Notes: a model not told the origin generated them from the sequence alone. Positions 16,581-26,548 are shown, counted from the stretch's first letter. The stretch: 64,000 nt of DNA from Sporosarcina sp. P13 (GCF_002743055.1 NZ_PDYM01000008.1:35507-99506), one strand, 5' to 3'. A program made the numbers and translations.

Positions 16581-17405
16581 ATGTTAAGGTTGGAAAATAA
16601 GCTGAAGCTCTACGGCTTTAACAACCTCACAAAAACTCTTAGCTTCAACATTTATGATGTGAGCTATGCGAAAAGTCGACGAGAGCAAAGTGAGTATATC
16701 GCCTATATAGATGAGCAATATAATTCAGAACGATTAACAAAGATTTTATATGATGTCACCGAGATGATTGGAGCACATGTACTAAACGTCAGTAAGCAAG
16801 ATTATGATCCACAAGGGGCAAGCGTGACTTTGATGATTTCAGAGGAAAAGTTCCCTGCCTCCCAGATTGACCCATCTTGTAATCAAGGCGCGATACCCTT
16901 TATACCTGAGAAAGATTCTGTCGTTAGTCATTTAGATAAAAGTCATGTGACCGTTCATACGTACCCAGAATACCATCCAGATAACTCCATTGCGACGTTT
17001 CGAGTGGACATAGATGTTTCGACCTGTGGGGAAATATCACCATTGAATGCACTCGATTATTTAATCGGAAGTTTTGACTCGGATATTATTACAGCTGATT
17101 ATCGTGTTCGTGGCTTTACACGAGCGGTTGACGGAAGAAAGTTATTTATGGATCATGCGATGACGTCGATTCAAGATTTCATTGATCAGAGAACGTTGGA
17201 GAAATATGATGCGATTGACGTCAACGTCTATCAAGCAAATATTTTCCACACGAAGATGCTTATTAAAGAAATTGACTTACAGGATTATTTATTCAATAAA
17301 GATGTATCAGAACTTCCACCGAAGGAACGGCTTCAAATCTCTCATAATTTACGAAAAGAGATGATTGAAATCTTTAGCGGTTCCAATGTCTATGAAAATG
17401 AGTGA
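16581..17405 (+). CDS. speD: S-adenosylmethionine decarboxylase proenzyme, E. coli type
   Basis: Gives decarboxylated AdoMet, the aminopropyl donor for spermidine. The 274-residue protein is strikingly like the large gammaproteobacterial SpeD, not the 120-residue Bacillus SpeH: KLYGFNNLTKTLSFNIYD, YIAYIDEQYN, DYDPQGASVT and DVNVYQANIFHTKM. The self-cleavage site is the Lys-Ser in HLDKSHVTVHTYPE near residue 120, where the serine becomes the pyruvoyl group. The ATG at 16581 follows AAAGGACGG, with an in-frame TTG at 16590. It is the first gene of a six-gene operon and its stop overlaps the ribosome binding site of the next gene. Confidence 0.92.
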   Translation: MLRLENKLKLYGFNNLTKTLSFNIYDVSYAKSRREQSEYIAYIDEQYNSERLTKILYDVTEMIGAHVLNVSKQDYDPQGASVTLMISEEKFPASQIDPSCNQGAIPFIPEKDSVVSHLDKSHVTVHTYPEYHPDNSIATFRVDIDVSTCGEISPLNALDYLIGSFDSDIITADYRVRGFTRAVDGRKLFMDHAMTSIQDFIDQRTLEKYDAIDVNVYQANIFHTKMLIKEIDLQDYLFNKDVSELPPKERLQISHNLRKEMIEIFSGSNVYENE

Positions 17406-17415
17406 GGAGATAACC

Positions 17416-18873
17416 GTGACACTATCCCAACATCGCGTTCCAATTATGGAAGCATTGCAACACTATCAAAAAGCCCGCGTTGTTCCGTTTGATGTGCCTG
17501 GACATAAGCATGGTCGTGGTAATAAGGATCTTGCCAATTTCCTTGGCGAAGCCTGTCTGCACCATGATGTAAATTCCATGAAACCGCTCGATAACTTATG
17601 TCACCCGGTTTCTGTCATTCGTGAAGCAGAAGAGTTGGCCGCTGACGCATTTGGCGCTAAGCACGCATTTCTTTTGGTCAATGGAACCACTTCAGCAGTC
17701 CAGGCGATGGTCATGACAGCCTGTAAAGCAGGCGAGAAAATCATCATGCCGCGCAATGTGCACCGCAGTGCGATTAACGCATTAATTCTCAGCGGTGCTG
17801 TACCTGTCTATGTCAATCCCGGTGTCCAAGAAGAATTAGGTATTCCGCTTGGTATGTCGGTTGATGAGGTCAAAAAAGCCATACTAGATCATCCCGACGC
17901 GAAAGCAATTCTGATTAATAATCCTACGTATTACGGAATCTGTTCCAACTTGCAGGCGATTACTGATCTAGCACATAACCATGGAATGCTCGTTTTAGTG
18001 GACGAAGCACATGGAACCCATTTTTATTTCAATGACCAGCTACCTGCTTCTGCCATGTCTGTAGGTGCAGACATGGCTTCTATTAGTATGCACAAATCTG
18101 GTGGGTCGCTAACGCAAAGCTCTTTTTTATTAATTAACAACGAAGTAAGTGAAGGCTATACACGCCAAATTATTAACTTGACACAAACAACTAGTGGCTC
18201 TTACTTGCTTATGTCTTCTCTAGACATTTCCCGTAAGAACCTCGCGTTGCACGGTCAAGAAATTTTCGATAAGGTCATTAAGATGGCACAATATACACGT
18301 GACGAAATCAATAAAATCGATGGCTACTATGCGTATTCCAAAGAACTAATTAATGGAGATACCGTTTTTGATTTTGATGAATCAAAACTATCGATTCATA
18401 CACGTCAAATGGGGCTTGCCGGCATTGAAGTATACGATATTCTGCGTGATGAATATGATATCCAAATCGAATTTGGAGATGTAGCCAATATACTTGCCTA
18501 TATTTCCGTTGGAGACCGAACGCTCGACTTAGAACGTCTTGTCGCTGCTTTAGCGGAAATCAAACGCCGCTATAAAAAAGATCCAGGTTCGTTATTTGAT
18601 CATGAATATATTAATCCTGAAATTGTCCAAACACCGCAGCAAGCATTTTATGCAGAGAAAGAAATCTTACACTTATCCGAATCTGCAGACCGTGTAGCCA
18701 GTGAATTTGTCATGTGTTATCCACCCGGCATTCCAATTGTCGCACCCGGTGAACGCATCACAAAAGAAATCATCGACTACATTGACTACTGCAAGGACAA
18801 GGGTTGTTTCTTAACAGGTACAGAAGATCCGCAAGTCGAATATATCAACGTTGTAAGGGAGGCTGACCGATGA
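17416..18873 (+). CDS. speA: Arg/Orn/Lys decarboxylase, probably arginine decarboxylase
   Basis: PLP-dependent fold-type I (SpeA/Cad family) decarboxylase of 485 residues. The PLP lysine is in SMHKSGGSLTQSS near residue 227, with DEAHGTHF just before it; the N-terminal PFDVPGHKHGRGN and C-terminal CYPPGIPIVAPGE are family signatures. Arginine is the likely substrate because agmatinase is encoded two genes downstream. I start at GTG 17416, 7 bases after GAGGAG. The open frame extends upstream into speD, but that part has no ribosome binding site. Confidence 0.88.
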   Translation: MTLSQHRVPIMEALQHYQKARVVPFDVPGHKHGRGNKDLANFLGEACLHHDVNSMKPLDNLCHPVSVIREAEELAADAFGAKHAFLLVNGTTSAVQAMVMTACKAGEKIIMPRNVHRSAINALILSGAVPVYVNPGVQEELGIPLGMSVDEVKKAILDHPDAKAILINNPTYYGICSNLQAITDLAHNHGMLVLVDEAHGTHFYFNDQLPASAMSVGADMASISMHKSGGSLTQSSFLLINNEVSEGYTRQIINLTQTTSGSYLLMSSLDISRKNLALHGQEIFDKVIKMAQYTRDEINKIDGYYAYSKELINGDTVFDFDESKLSIHTRQMGLAGIEVYDILRDEYDIQIEFGDVANILAYISVGDRTLDLERLVAALAEIKRRYKKDPGSLFDHEYINPEIVQTPQQAFYAEKEILHLSESADRVASEFVMCYPPGIPIVAPGERITKEIIDYIDYCKDKGCFLTGTEDPQVEYINVVREADR

Positions 18874-19721
18874 ATCTTTGGTATACCGAAGATCATTCAC
18901 CACATGTTCGTTTTTCTATTCAAGTAGAAGAACATCTCTACACAGGTACTAGTGAATTCCAAAAGATCGATGTCTTACAAACGGTGGAATTCGGCAAGAT
19001 TCTAATACTCGATGGCTATGTCATGGTGACAGAAAAAGACGAATTCATCTACCATGACATGATTGTTCACGTTCCTATGGCGACAAATCCTGCTATCGAA
19101 AAAGTCCTTGTGATTGGTGCAGGTGACGGCGGAACCGTTCGCGAACTAACACGATATCCATCAATCAAACAAATCGATATGGTAGAAATCGATCAGCAAG
19201 TAGTCGAAGTTTGTCAGAAGTACTTACAACAAACTGCTTGTCAGCTGACAGATCCTCGAGTAAATTTATATTTCGAAGATGGCTTGAAGTTCGTACGCCA
19301 GCAAGAAAACGCGTACGACTTAATTATTGTCGATTCGACAGATCCATTCGGTCCGGGAGAAGGTTTATTCACAAAAGAGTTTTACGGCAATTGTTATAAA
19401 GCGTTGCATGATGACGGTATTTTAGTGAATCAACATGAAAGTCCATTCTACGCAGAAGATGCACTTGGTATGCAGCGTGCGCATAAAAGCATTATGGGCT
19501 TCTTCCCGGTTTCTAAAGTCTATCAAGCGCATATCCCGACCTATCCTTCGGGTCACTGGCTATTTGGATTTGCATCGAAGAAATATGATCCCGTTGAAGA
19601 TCTAGATGCTGACAAATGGAATGCGCTCGGCTTGAAGACGAAATACTATAATCCCAAACTTCATGTCGGTTCGTTCGCATTGCCGAACTATGTAAAGGAG
19701 CTATTAATTCATGCTGAATAA
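18870..19721 (+). CDS. speE: Polyamine aminopropyltransferase (spermidine synthase)
   Basis: Transfers aminopropyl from decarboxylated AdoMet to putrescine. LILDGYVMVTEKDEFIYHDMI, VIGAGDGGTVREL and the catalytic DSTDPFGPGEGLF are all present in the 283 residues. It overlaps the decarboxylase by four bases (ATGA) and agmatinase by 11. The substrate could be something other than putrescine, given the extra carboxyspermidine genes in the operon. Confidence 0.94.
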   Translation: MNLWYTEDHSPHVRFSIQVEEHLYTGTSEFQKIDVLQTVEFGKILILDGYVMVTEKDEFIYHDMIVHVPMATNPAIEKVLVIGAGDGGTVRELTRYPSIKQIDMVEIDQQVVEVCQKYLQQTACQLTDPRVNLYFEDGLKFVRQQENAYDLIIVDSTDPFGPGEGLFTKEFYGNCYKALHDDGILVNQHESPFYAEDALGMQRAHKSIMGFFPVSKVYQAHIPTYPSGHWLFGFASKKYDPVEDLDADKWNALGLKTKYYNPKLHVGSFALPNYVKELLIHAE

Positions 19722-20568
19722 AAATATCGAAACATTCCTCGGCTTTGAAGCAGACTATGACGATGCATCACTTGTCGTTTTCGGCGCACCTTTTGATTCC
19801 ACAACATCGTTTCGACCGGGTACACGTTTCGCAAGTAAAGTGATGCGCAGCGAATCATTCGGACTCGAGACATATAGTCCTTATCAAGACGCAGATTTAA
19901 CGGATTACGTTTTATTTGACGGTGGCGATTTGGAACTGAGTTTCGGTAATACGGAGCGTGCGCTAGAGCAAATTGAACAGTTTGCTACTCAAATTTTAGG
20001 AGATGAGAAAATCCCTTGTATGATCGGCGGAGAGCATCTTGTTACATTAGGAGCTGTTCGTGCGGCCGCGAAAAAGTATCCTGATTTGCATGTCATTCAG
20101 TTTGATGCGCATACTGATTTGCGAGATGATTATTTAGACCAACGTCTGTCCCACGCAACTGTAATCCGTAGAATTTGGGATTTGCTTGGGGATGGTAAGA
20201 TTTATCAATACGGTATTCGTTCAGGTGATCGACCTGAATTCGAATGGGCTGCTAAACAACATGTTTTCATGAATAAGTTTAATTTTGACGGACTTGAAAA
20301 CACAGTGGCGAAGTTACAAGGTAAACCTGTCTATTTGACGATTGATCTGGATGTCCTTGATCCTTCCGTATTTCCTGGCACTGGAACCCCGGAAGCAGGC
20401 GGTGTTAGCTTTTTAGAACTACTGCAAGCCATTCTCACCGTCAGCGGTTTGAATATAGTTGCTTGTGACATTAATGAATTGTCCCCTGTCTATGATCAAA
20501 GCGGTGTCTCAACCGCTGTTGCTTGTAAAGTGTTACGCGAATTAACAATTGCACTTAATAAAAAATAA
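19711..20568 (+). CDS. speB: Agmatinase (ureohydrolase)
   Basis: Hydrolyses agmatine to putrescine and urea. The binuclear manganese ligands are seen as GGEHLV (near residue 110), DAHTDLRDD (near 132) and DLDVLDPSVFPGTGTPE (near 213). The 285-residue length and overlap with speE fit an agmatinase within the polyamine operon. Confidence 0.93.
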   Translation: MLNKNIETFLGFEADYDDASLVVFGAPFDSTTSFRPGTRFASKVMRSESFGLETYSPYQDADLTDYVLFDGGDLELSFGNTERALEQIEQFATQILGDEKIPCMIGGEHLVTLGAVRAAAKKYPDLHVIQFDAHTDLRDDYLDQRLSHATVIRRIWDLLGDGKIYQYGIRSGDRPEFEWAAKQHVFMNKFNFDGLENTVAKLQGKPVYLTIDLDVLDPSVFPGTGTPEAGGVSFLELLQAILTVSGLNIVACDINELSPVYDQSGVSTAVACKVLRELTIALNKK

Positions 20569-20587
20569 TAATCGGTGGTGTTCTTTA

Positions 20588-21787
20588 ATGGGAAAAGCGT
20601 TAATTATCGGAGCTGGCGGAGTCGCTAGTGTTGTTGTGCATAAATGTTGTCAAGTACCGGATGTGTTCGAAGAAATATGTATCGCAAGCCGGACGAAATC
20701 AAAATGTGATGCCTTGAAAGAAAAGTTAGATGGCGGACGTACAAAAATCCAAACGGCACAAGTCGACGCGGATAACGTAGCCGAGTTAGTTGCATTAATA
20801 AATGAATTCAAGCCAGATATCGTCATCAATGTCGCACTACCTTACCAAGATTTAACGATTATGGATGCTTGTCTTGAGACAAGAGTAGACTATATGGATA
20901 CAGCGAACTACGAACCCCTTGACACCGCGAAATTTGAATATAAATGGCAGTGGGCGTATAAAGAAAAGTTTGAAGAAGCAGGCATTACTGCATTGCTTGG
21001 TAGCGGATTTGATCCTGGTGTCACTGGTGTATTTTCAGCTTATGCACTGAAGCATTACTTCGATGAAATTCATTCGATTGATATTGTCGATGCAAACGCA
21101 GGAGATCACGGCTATCCGTTCGCAACAAACTTTAATCCTGAAATCAATATCCGTGAAATTACAGCAAACGGACGTTATTGGGAAAATGGCGAGTTTGTTG
21201 AAACACAGCCGCTTGAAATGAAACGTGTCTATGATTTACCTGAAATCGGCCCTAAAGATGTCTACTTGTTATACCATGAAGAATTAGAGTCGTTAGCTAA
21301 AAACATTACAGGTATCAAGAAAATCCGTTTCTGGATGACTTTCTCTGAAAAGTATTTGACTCACTTACGCGTCCTTGAAAACGTCGGTATGACATCTATC
21401 GAGCCGATCGATTTCGAAGGTCAGCAAATCGTTCCACTACAATTCCTTAAAGCCGTACTACCTGACCCAGCTTCTTTAGGACCACGTACAAAAGGAAAAA
21501 CGAACATCGGCTGTATCTATCAAGGAATAAAAGACGGAGAACCAAAAACATATTATGTTTATAATGTTTGTGATCACCAAGAATGTTATCGTGAAGTCGG
21601 TTCACAAGCGATTTCTTATACAACGGGTGTTCCAGCAATGATTGGTGCGATGATGATACTAACAGGCAAGTGGAAAAAACCAGGTGTCTTCAATATTGAA
21701 GAATTTGATCCAGATCCATTCATGGAAGCTTTGAATAAACATGGATTACCTTGGCATGAAGATTTCAATCCTACTTTGATTGACTGA
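20588..21787 (+). CDS. Carboxynorspermidine synthase (saccharopine dehydrogenase family)
   Basis: A 399-residue NADPH-dependent reductase that condenses a diamine with aspartate semialdehyde to give carboxy(nor)spermidine. It begins GKALIIGAGGVASVVVHKC, a Rossmann motif, and has LGSGFDPGVTGVFSAYA and WENGEFVETQPLEM, typical of the CASDH branch. I start at ATG 20588 after GGTGGT; an upstream in-frame start at 20549 lies inside speB. The neighbouring decarboxylase makes the assignment firm. Confidence 0.9.
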   Translation: MGKALIIGAGGVASVVVHKCCQVPDVFEEICIASRTKSKCDALKEKLDGGRTKIQTAQVDADNVAELVALINEFKPDIVINVALPYQDLTIMDACLETRVDYMDTANYEPLDTAKFEYKWQWAYKEKFEEAGITALLGSGFDPGVTGVFSAYALKHYFDEIHSIDIVDANAGDHGYPFATNFNPEINIREITANGRYWENGEFVETQPLEMKRVYDLPEIGPKDVYLLYHEELESLAKNITGIKKIRFWMTFSEKYLTHLRVLENVGMTSIEPIDFEGQQIVPLQFLKAVLPDPASLGPRTKGKTNIGCIYQGIKDGEPKTYYVYNVCDHQECYREVGSQAISYTTGVPAMIGAMMILTGKWKKPGVFNIEEFDPDPFMEALNKHGLPWHEDFNPTLID

Positions 21788-21797
21788 GGAGATTATT

Positions 21798-22934
21798 ATG
21801 AACTTTGATGTACAAGCAGTTCCTTCACCTAGTTATGTAGTCGATGAGCAATTACTCATCGATAATTTAGAAAAAATGAAATATGTTATCGATCAAACAG
21901 GATGTAAGATCCTACTGGCTCAAAAAGGTTTTTCTATGTTTGAAGTGTATCCGTTAATCGGCCAATATCTTCATGGCGTTACATCTAGCGGCTTGCTTGA
22001 AGCAAGACTCGGCTATGAAGAAATGGGCAAGGAAGTTCATACGTATACGCCCGCTTTTCATGAAGATGAGTTTGACGAAATCCTTCGCTTATCCGACCAT
22101 TTAGTATTTAATTCATTCGCGCAATGGAACAAATTTAAAGATCGTGTACAGTCGAATGAAAAATCCGTTGAATGCGGTATTCGGATTAATCCAGAATACT
22201 CCGAAATCGAAGTAGATATGTATAACCCGTGCTTTTCCTATTCAAGATTCGGTGTCACATTGGAGAACTTTGAACCAGATCAACTAGAAGGAATTAGTGG
22301 ATTACATTTCCATACGTTGTGCGAGCAAAACTCGGATACACTATGGCGGACCATCCAAATTATCGACGAAGAGTTCGGACCCTATTTACAGCAAATGAAA
22401 TGGATTAACTTCGGTGGCGGACATCATATTACTCGCTCTGATTATGATATCGAAACTTTAATTCGCTCCATTCGTTTTATGCAAGATAAGTATGGTCTAG
22501 AAGTTTACTTGGAACCAGGCGAAGCGGTTGCCCTCAATACAGGATTCCTCGTCGCAACAGTGCTAGATACTATGCATAATGGTATGGATATTGCGATAGT
22601 GGATACATCGGCTTCTTGCCATATGCCAGACGTACTGGAGATGCCATACCGTCCAGAAATTATCAATGCGGGTATGCCAAACGAAAAAGCCTACACGTAT
22701 CGACTTGGTGGACCGACTTGTCTAGCAGGTGACGTCATTGGTGATTATTCATTTAATGCACCATTGGAGCCCGGTGACCGTCTTGTGTTTTGCGATATGG
22801 CACACTATTCAATGGTGAAAAACAATACGTTTAACGGTGTGAATTTGCCATCTATCGTCCTTCATACCGCCGATCAACAAATTAAAGTTGTAAAACAATT
22901 TGGCTATGAAGATTTCAAACAACGTCTATCCTAA
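21798..22934 (+). CDS. nspC: Carboxynorspermidine decarboxylase
   Basis: PLP-dependent alanine-racemase-fold decarboxylase producing (nor)spermidine from its carboxy form. The PLP lysine is in LLAQKGFSMF near residue 43; WINFGGGHHITR, the EPGEAV motif and the catalytic Cys in GPTCLAGDVIGDY are seen. The ATG at 21798 is 5 bases after the GAGGAG that overlaps the previous stop; the protein is 378 residues. Last gene of the polyamine operon. Confidence 0.92.
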   Translation: MNFDVQAVPSPSYVVDEQLLIDNLEKMKYVIDQTGCKILLAQKGFSMFEVYPLIGQYLHGVTSSGLLEARLGYEEMGKEVHTYTPAFHEDEFDEILRLSDHLVFNSFAQWNKFKDRVQSNEKSVECGIRINPEYSEIEVDMYNPCFSYSRFGVTLENFEPDQLEGISGLHFHTLCEQNSDTLWRTIQIIDEEFGPYLQQMKWINFGGGHHITRSDYDIETLIRSIRFMQDKYGLEVYLEPGEAVALNTGFLVATVLDTMHNGMDIAIVDTSASCHMPDVLEMPYRPEIINAGMPNEKAYTYRLGGPTCLAGDVIGDYSFNAPLEPGDRLVFCDMAHYSMVKNNTFNGVNLPSIVLHTADQQIKVVKQFGYEDFKQRLS

Positions 22935-22936
22935 TA

Positions 22937-22973
22937 AAAGCCGATTCGCATCTAGATGCGAATCGGTCTTTTG
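22937..22973. terminator. Bidirectional terminator between nspC and the Ca2+/H+ exchanger
   Basis: CCGATTCGCAT/ATGCGAATCGG with a CTAG centre, flanked by AAAA and TTTT, so it can stop both convergent transcripts. Confidence 0.9.
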
Positions 22974-22976
22974 TAA

Positions 22977-24032
22977 TTATAGCAAGAAAAATCCAATGCC
23001 CATAATCAAGTATGCGGCGAATAGTGTCAGCCCTTCAAACCAGTTCGATTCGCCATCATGGCAAATATTAACGACTAAGAGCGTGGCGGTAATCATGGCG
23101 ATGAGCTCTGGCCATGTGAATATGAGCGGCATCGCTTGCGGCATCATAAGAGAAATCAATACGAGCACCGGTGCAACAAACATCGCTACTTGTAAAGTTG
23201 AGCCAATTGCAATCTCAACGGAAACATCCATTTTATTTTTCATTGCCATCGTAATCGCAGATGAGTGCTCTGCTGCATTTCCTACAACTGCTACAATGAT
23301 GACACCGATAAATAGCTCCGTCCATCCAAACCTTTCACCTAATGTACCAAAGGTGTGCACAAGCTTTTCAGAAACAAACGCTACTGCTACCGTGGATAAC
23401 AATAACACGAGCAAAGCTTTCTTTTTCGTCCATTCAGGTACCTCTTCTGTTTCATGATTATCGGAGCCGAAGACCCCCCGATGAGTAAATAGTTTAAACA
23501 AAAGACCTGCCAAATAGAGAAGAATTAGTATTATTGAGATACCGATACTTAGATTCAGCTGCGTTCGCGTATCCATTGTCACCGAAAATACTTCCGGTAT
23601 TACAAAAGCTACGATGACCGCAAAAATCAGTAACGCGGAGTTATAGCGTGCGTCATAGATACTGAAATTTTGGCGCTTATGTTTCAGTCCCCCGGCAAAA
23701 AACGATAAACCAAGCACCAGAAGTAAGTTCCCCAAAACTGAACCTGTCAAAGAAGCTAATACAATTCCAATCAATCCAGCTTTCAACGTAAATATAGAAA
23801 TAATAAGTTCGACTGCATTACCAAACGTTGCGTTTAGCAAACCACCGATTCGCGGCCCACTAACAATAGCCAAGCTCTCCGTTGCTCTACCGATGAATGC
23901 AGCTAAAGCAATGATGCTAATACAAGCAAGTGCAAAAATCCATAAGTCTGACCACTTTAAATAGGAACCGATCAAAACTAATGGTACACCTATAAATGCC
24001 AAGGCAGTAAATACTTTATTCAGTTCCTCCAC
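22977..24032 (-). CDS. Calcium/proton exchanger (CaCA family)
   Basis: A 351-residue membrane protein with eleven hydrophobic segments and the two alpha repeats that line the ion path, GNAVELIISI near residue 70 and GNAAEHSSAI near 252. An acidic loop near residues 185-195 (DNHETEEVPE) separates the halves. It exports Ca2+ in exchange for protons; Bacillus ChaA/YfkE is the likely relative. Confidence 0.92.
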   Translation of the reverse strand: MEELNKVFTALAFIGVPLVLIGSYLKWSDLWIFALACISIIALAAFIGRATESLAIVSGPRIGGLLNATFGNAVELIISIFTLKAGLIGIVLASLTGSVLGNLLLVLGLSFFAGGLKHKRQNFSIYDARYNSALLIFAVIVAFVIPEVFSVTMDTRTQLNLSIGISIILILLYLAGLLFKLFTHRGVFGSDNHETEEVPEWTKKKALLVLLLSTVAVAFVSEKLVHTFGTLGERFGWTELFIGVIIVAVVGNAAEHSSAITMAMKNKMDVSVEIAIGSTLQVAMFVAPVLVLISLMMPQAMPLIFTWPELIAMITATLLVVNICHDGESNWFEGLTLFAAYLIMGIGFFLL

Positions 24033-24092
24033 CTCATTTCTACTTATTTTGTTATATCCTTCCCCATTTTTCTAACGAACAAACTGTCAAGA

Positions 24093-24126
24093 TAAAAAAG
24101 ACTGTAGCCTATAGGCACAGTCTTAA
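24093..24126 (-). terminator. Terminator after the phosphodiesterase gene
   Basis: Minus strand AAGACTGT-GCCTATAGGC-ACAGTCTT followed by TTTTAT. Confidence 0.85.
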
Positions 24127-24157
24127 ATTTACGAATGATTAACTAGTCACCCTATAC

Positions 24158-26083
24158 TTATCTTCTCCCCCAAATTGAACTTCCTTCTACGAATTCCGGA
24201 GCCGGTATACCTAATAATTCATATACACTCGGTGCGATATCTATCATTGATATTCGCTCGGATAATTCACCGGTCTTAACCTTTGGACCATATGCGTAAA
24301 GAATTGGACGCAATCTCGGCCTCGTTGGATCTCCCCCATGACTGCCTAATTCCTCGGTTGGCTCGATAGCTGTCCTTGCATCTTTCCCCATTAAATACCC
24401 CGATGCTGCTGATAAATATATATCTCCACTATTATCATTAGCCATCCCATCATATTCCGGCATTCCTTTCTCCCATACTTTCTCATATGGTTGGAAACTT
24501 GACTGAGAATGCGTAGAGAATTTAGGCACAAGCGGATAGCTGTAGGCAAAATCCTTCTTCCCTAACAACAAGCGGAATGCAGGTACACCAGTATCTGATG
24601 GATTAAAAGAAAAGCTTGAGAATAGTGTAGAGTCTTTAAATATCTCTACAATTTGACTCTTCACTGCTTCAAATTCTTCAGGTTTCACAATTCCCCTTTT
24701 CTCTCGACCTTTCAAATTCACATATATGTGCGCAATCGTTCCACTCGCCTCTGCATACGCTTTTGTTTTTGAAGCATCAATAGTTCCATTTTCATTTTTC
24801 ACAAGCAGGCCGGCCTCTTCTAGCACCTTATTTGGTGAGAGTCTTGTATGAATCGGCTCCACACCATGATCTGATACAATTAATAAATGATCATTTGGAG
24901 TCAATGCACTGTTAATCCTCCCAATCGCTTGATCAGCTTGTTGAAATGCCCATCTGACATAGCCTTCATTTTTATTGAAGGTTTTCATATCAAACCCAGG
25001 TTGCGCTGGATCAATCAACAAAAAGTTATGCAACTCATTATCTAAATGGGGATAATAGTAAAATAATAAATCTGGTGTGTACTGTTCTTTAATAAATAGA
25101 CTGACTTCCGTAACCCAATCCGTGAAACGTTCACTTACTTGTTCATACTCTTTTCTTGTGATGTCCCCTTCTTTAAAAGCATCTATCTCATCTGGAGACG
25201 GATAAAATCCAAATTCAGATGAAATAGTTTCAGCAAATCCATCTGGACCTTTATAAATACTTCCCATTACCGTCCCTTGGAATAACTTAAGTGTCTCTAA
25301 ATTATCAACATCTCCTTTAAGTTTCACATAAAACCCCGTACTTTCCGTGTCTGGAAGATCGAGGTCCACAGCAATCCAATCTTTTGTGGAAACTTGCTGT
25401 CCCAGTTCTTTTTTATCTGTGGATAGATAAATAGCTGGTTCCTTTTCGTCAGTTACTAATACATATAATTCTTTAGAAGGTATATTTTTTATATTCAAGG
25501 CAATGACAGCTTCCTTAACCCCAACGCCACCAGACGATAAAGTTTCTATACGCTGATCATCAATCGATGTGAATTTCAAATCATGCAACTTTGCATCAGC
25601 TAGCGTTCCGCCAGAATACACGGCGTACGTAGCTGCTGAAGCATTATCCGGATTGGAGTCTGGGAAAGCTACAGTAGCAGTTACTTTCCCTTGGTTTCTA
25701 GCTTCTTTCCAAATCGGAGTTACGCCTAATGTCTGAGAGAATCCACTTTGATCATCCTTTACCTTTTCTCCTGTAGAGTGAAAGCTATTGCTAACGATTC
25801 CAGTCTTTGCAGGTCCCGCGCCAGTAGCCATCGCTGCATGAGAAGGAGCGGTCAACGAAGGTGTGACCGTAATAAAATTCGTCGCGTAAGCAGATTTTCT
25901 CTCTAGTTCTTCAAGGTTCTTCATAACTCCTTTATTTTTATAACGTTGCGTATCCATATAGCCCATCCCATCGAATGAAACCACACTAATTGTGCCAGTA
26001 GATTCTATAGCGTATACAGATTCGTCTATTGCACTACTACTCATAAGAATCAAAATAATGGTGATTATCATTTTTTTTATCAT
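24158..26083 (-). CDS. Secreted type I phosphodiesterase/alkaline phosphatase-superfamily protein
   Basis: The 641-residue protein begins with a signal peptide (hydrophobic IITIILILMSSSA, residues 6-18). The first metal Asp is in VVSFDGMGY, the nucleophile Thr in TPSLTAPSHAAMATG, and the metal-binding DHG in VSDHGVEP near residue 395. A final HGGDPTRPRLRPILYAYGP gives the last histidine. These are the alkaline-phosphatase-superfamily features of the nucleotide pyrophosphatase branch. It probably acts outside the cell on a phosphodiester; the substrate is unknown. Confidence 0.88.
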   Translation of the reverse strand: MIKKMIITIILILMSSSAIDESVYAIESTGTISVVSFDGMGYMDTQRYKNKGVMKNLEELERKSAYATNFITVTPSLTAPSHAAMATGAGPAKTGIVSNSFHSTGEKVKDDQSGFSQTLGVTPIWKEARNQGKVTATVAFPDSNPDNASAATYAVYSGGTLADAKLHDLKFTSIDDQRIETLSSGGVGVKEAVIALNIKNIPSKELYVLVTDEKEPAIYLSTDKKELGQQVSTKDWIAVDLDLPDTESTGFYVKLKGDVDNLETLKLFQGTVMGSIYKGPDGFAETISSEFGFYPSPDEIDAFKEGDITRKEYEQVSERFTDWVTEVSLFIKEQYTPDLLFYYYPHLDNELHNFLLIDPAQPGFDMKTFNKNEGYVRWAFQQADQAIGRINSALTPNDHLLIVSDHGVEPIHTRLSPNKVLEEAGLLVKNENGTIDASKTKAYAEASGTIAHIYVNLKGREKRGIVKPEEFEAVKSQIVEIFKDSTLFSSFSFNPSDTGVPAFRLLLGKKDFAYSYPLVPKFSTHSQSSFQPYEKVWEKGMPEYDGMANDNSGDIYLSAASGYLMGKDARTAIEPTEELGSHGGDPTRPRLRPILYAYGPKVKTGELSERISMIDIAPSVYELLGIPAPEFVEGSSIWGRR

Positions 26084-26240
26084 ACCAGCATCCCTCGCTT
26101 TGTAGCACTATTCCCCTGAAGAAAATAAGGTAAACTTACAAACTAGCTATGATAAAAATAGAGATAGTTTACTGGTTCTTTTGACTCGTTTCATAAATCA
26201 TTTACAATATTAGTTACAATTTATTCGATTCTTCATTATC

Positions 26241-26504
26241 CAAAGCTGCTATCGGCCGTTCGATAGTCGGTACGGTTGGCTCTTACTAGATAATGGTCAA
26301 TTATCTGTTATGAGCACACCAAACCAAGATACACCGTTGAAAAATCATAAAACGCCATTACTTGTCATCGATGTTTAGGAACATGCCTATTATTTAGGAT
26401 ACAAAAATCGTCGTCCTGAGTTCGTTCAACATTGGTGGCATACAGTAGACTGGGACGTTGTCAATGAACGTTTCCTACAGGCTCATAAATCAGTGGTGGA
26501 TTAA
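26241..26504 (+). pseudogene. Superoxide dismutase (Fe/Mn) remnant
   Basis: Only the C-terminal third of a SodA-type enzyme is readable: RYGWLLLDNGQLSVMSTPNQD, KTPLLVIDV, a TAG stop at 26373-26375 where the family has Trp, then EHAYYLGYKNRRPEFVQ and HWWHTVDWDVVNERF. The missing Trp belongs to the DxWEHAYY metal-ligand motif, and Asp and His of that motif are still there. Nothing upstream matches the N-terminal domain. The gene is dead but its terminator survives. Confidence 0.88.
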
Positions 26505-26548
26505 TTTTCTTTCTCTTTCTTTCTAGTTTTATCCTACATTCCAATTTA

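Noticed and set aside
22900..23457. 185-codon plus-strand frame opposite the Ca2+/H+ exchanger
   Set aside because: Antisense shadow; the minus-strand protein has intact alpha-repeat motifs and a terminator in the right place.
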